Both the position numbers and the translations under genes were made by a program. A DNA stretch of 42,279 bases from an uncultured Lachnospiraceae bacterium (GTDB lineage: Bacteria > Bacillota > Clostridia > Lachnospirales > Lachnospiraceae): positions 1 to 42,279 of the forward strand of contig OMSM01000035.1 in the NCBI GenBank assembly GCA_900313745.1, read 5' to 3'. This document shows positions 41,658 to 42,279 of the stretch, one piece after another (the stretch's first letter is position 1; every line of letters starts with the position of its first letter). The notes below the pieces were generated by a model, which ran no database searches, had not been told where the DNA came from, and saw only the letters and a program-made list of their open reading frames with translations.

Positions 41658-42279
41658 TCATGGCCTGCTCCACCGCTCCGGCATCAGGGCACACACGCGA
41701 ATCTCTTCCGGTTCTGTTTCTTCCTCTACTTTCACGGTCCTCTCTTCGCCCGGCAGCAGCGGGAAATAATTGTCACTGAAGCGCGTCCGGTCATCCGGAC
41801 AGGAGAGGACGACGATCGGGGTGAACACCTCTGCGCGCACGGTAACGGCGTAAGCTGCCCCGGCACTCTCCGCGGAGACGATCTCCGGCCGGCTCTCCGC
41901 AAAAGCATATCTTCTGTAATAAGCCCTCAGATCTGTCACGGGTTCAAAACTTCCGTTCCCCGCATACGCGTAGGCATACCCGGCTTCTCTGTCCCCGGGG
42001 ATCGTCAGAGTCACGTCCCGGCGGCTGTGCGGCCCGAGCTTCAGAGCAAAGGTTCCCATATCCTCCGGCGCGGTGTCGCCGAAGCGCGCATATCCGTAAT
42101 GAACCACGCAGTCCACCGGCTCCGGGGTCTCGTTAATGGCCGTCAGTACGACGGATTCGTCAAACCGGTCCTCCTCCGGGATCCGGAACGCGCGGGCCTC
42201 GGGAAGCGAGTAAAGTGCGCCGTCTGCGTCTCGTCCGATTCCGTCTGTCCCGGCTCCGCCTGCAGGTGCCCCGGATGCC
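41658..42279 (-). CDS. C-terminal part of a probable GH2/beta-mannosidase-type glycosidase (partial)
   Basis: The frame is open to the right edge, so the 5' part is missing; 207 codons are visible. The last 100 residues form an Ig-like beta-sandwich whose end (RTRFSDNYFPLLPGEERTV) is the typical C-terminal strand of beta-mannosidases and related GH2 enzymes. An Ala/Gly/Asp-rich low-complexity stretch lies at the visible beginning, as in other genes of the window. A GCAGGC/GCCTGC hairpin overlaps the stop region (about 41652-41669). The catalytic barrel is not in the window, so the enzyme class is inferred. Confidence 0.7.
   Translation of the reverse strand, partial: ASGAPAGGAGTDGIGRDADGALYSLPEARAFRIPEEDRFDESVVLTAINETPEPVDCVVHYGYARFGDTAPEDMGTFALKLGPHSRRDVTLTIPGDREAGYAYAYAGNGSFEPVTDLRAYYRRYAFAESRPEIVSAESAGAAYAVTVRAEVFTPIVVLSCPDDRTRFSDNYFPLLPGEERTVKVEEETEPEEIRVCALMPERWSRP

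Overview
The window looks like the chromosome of a GC-rich Clostridia member, most likely a Lachnospiraceae-type gut anaerobe. This rests on strong AAGGAGG-type ribosome binding sites, lipoproteins with long Glu/Ala-rich spacers, a YesMN-like two-component system beside a CUT1 sugar ABC importer, a split methionine synthase, and a MATE transporter carrying an ATPase domain. The lineage is inferred from protein style only. No rRNA, tRNA, CRISPR array or insertion sequence was found.

Left part (1-8.7 kb): an 11-bp tandem repeat at the edge, an M50-like membrane protease, then a minus-strand folate/B12 methionine operon (metF, a stand-alone MetH reactivation-domain protein, metH lacking that domain). 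Divergent from metF is an acidic lipoprotein gene, followed by about 95 bp of phased A-tracts and a terminator. Next come a minus-strand methylguanine-DNA methyltransferase, a decapitated sensor-kinase remnant and a short TRIC/YicG-like membrane protein.

Central part (8.7-28.5 kb): a carbohydrate-acquisition locus. On the minus strand lie a histidine kinase and AraC-type response regulator, then a GH28 pectinase-like enzyme, a solute-binding lipoprotein, two permeases, a mutarotase-like protein, 4-alpha-glucanotransferase, a metallo-beta-lactamase-fold hydrolase and a GH31 alpha-glycosidase/xylosidase. Divergent on the plus strand is a three-gene sugar-acid module: enolase-superfamily dehydratase, double short-chain dehydrogenase fusion and RraA-like aldolase. 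Together they suggest uptake and trimming of uronate- or xylose-decorated oligosaccharides and catabolism of a sugar acid. Nearly every gene boundary holds a strong inverted repeat.

Island (28.6-35.2 kb): visibly AT-richer and probably acquired. It holds an AAA_14/DUF4143 ATPase preceded by four 33-bp-spaced repeats, a papain-like/BtrH-like protein, two ABC half-transporters each interrupted by a one-base loss in a G-run, and a short ORF that could encode a peptide substrate.

Right part (35.2-42.3 kb): an esterase-fold protein lacking its nucleophilic serine; a minus-strand operon with a ParB/Srx-like-HAD fusion, a second HAD protein, a YgjP-type metallopeptidase and a GNAT acetyltransferase; a cloverleaf-forming DNA element between divergent genes; a MATE-HATPase fusion; an HD-domain protein; and the C-terminal end of a probable GH2/beta-mannosidase. 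A recurring oddity is the presence of Ala/Ser/Asp-rich low-complexity inserts inside otherwise conserved enzymes.
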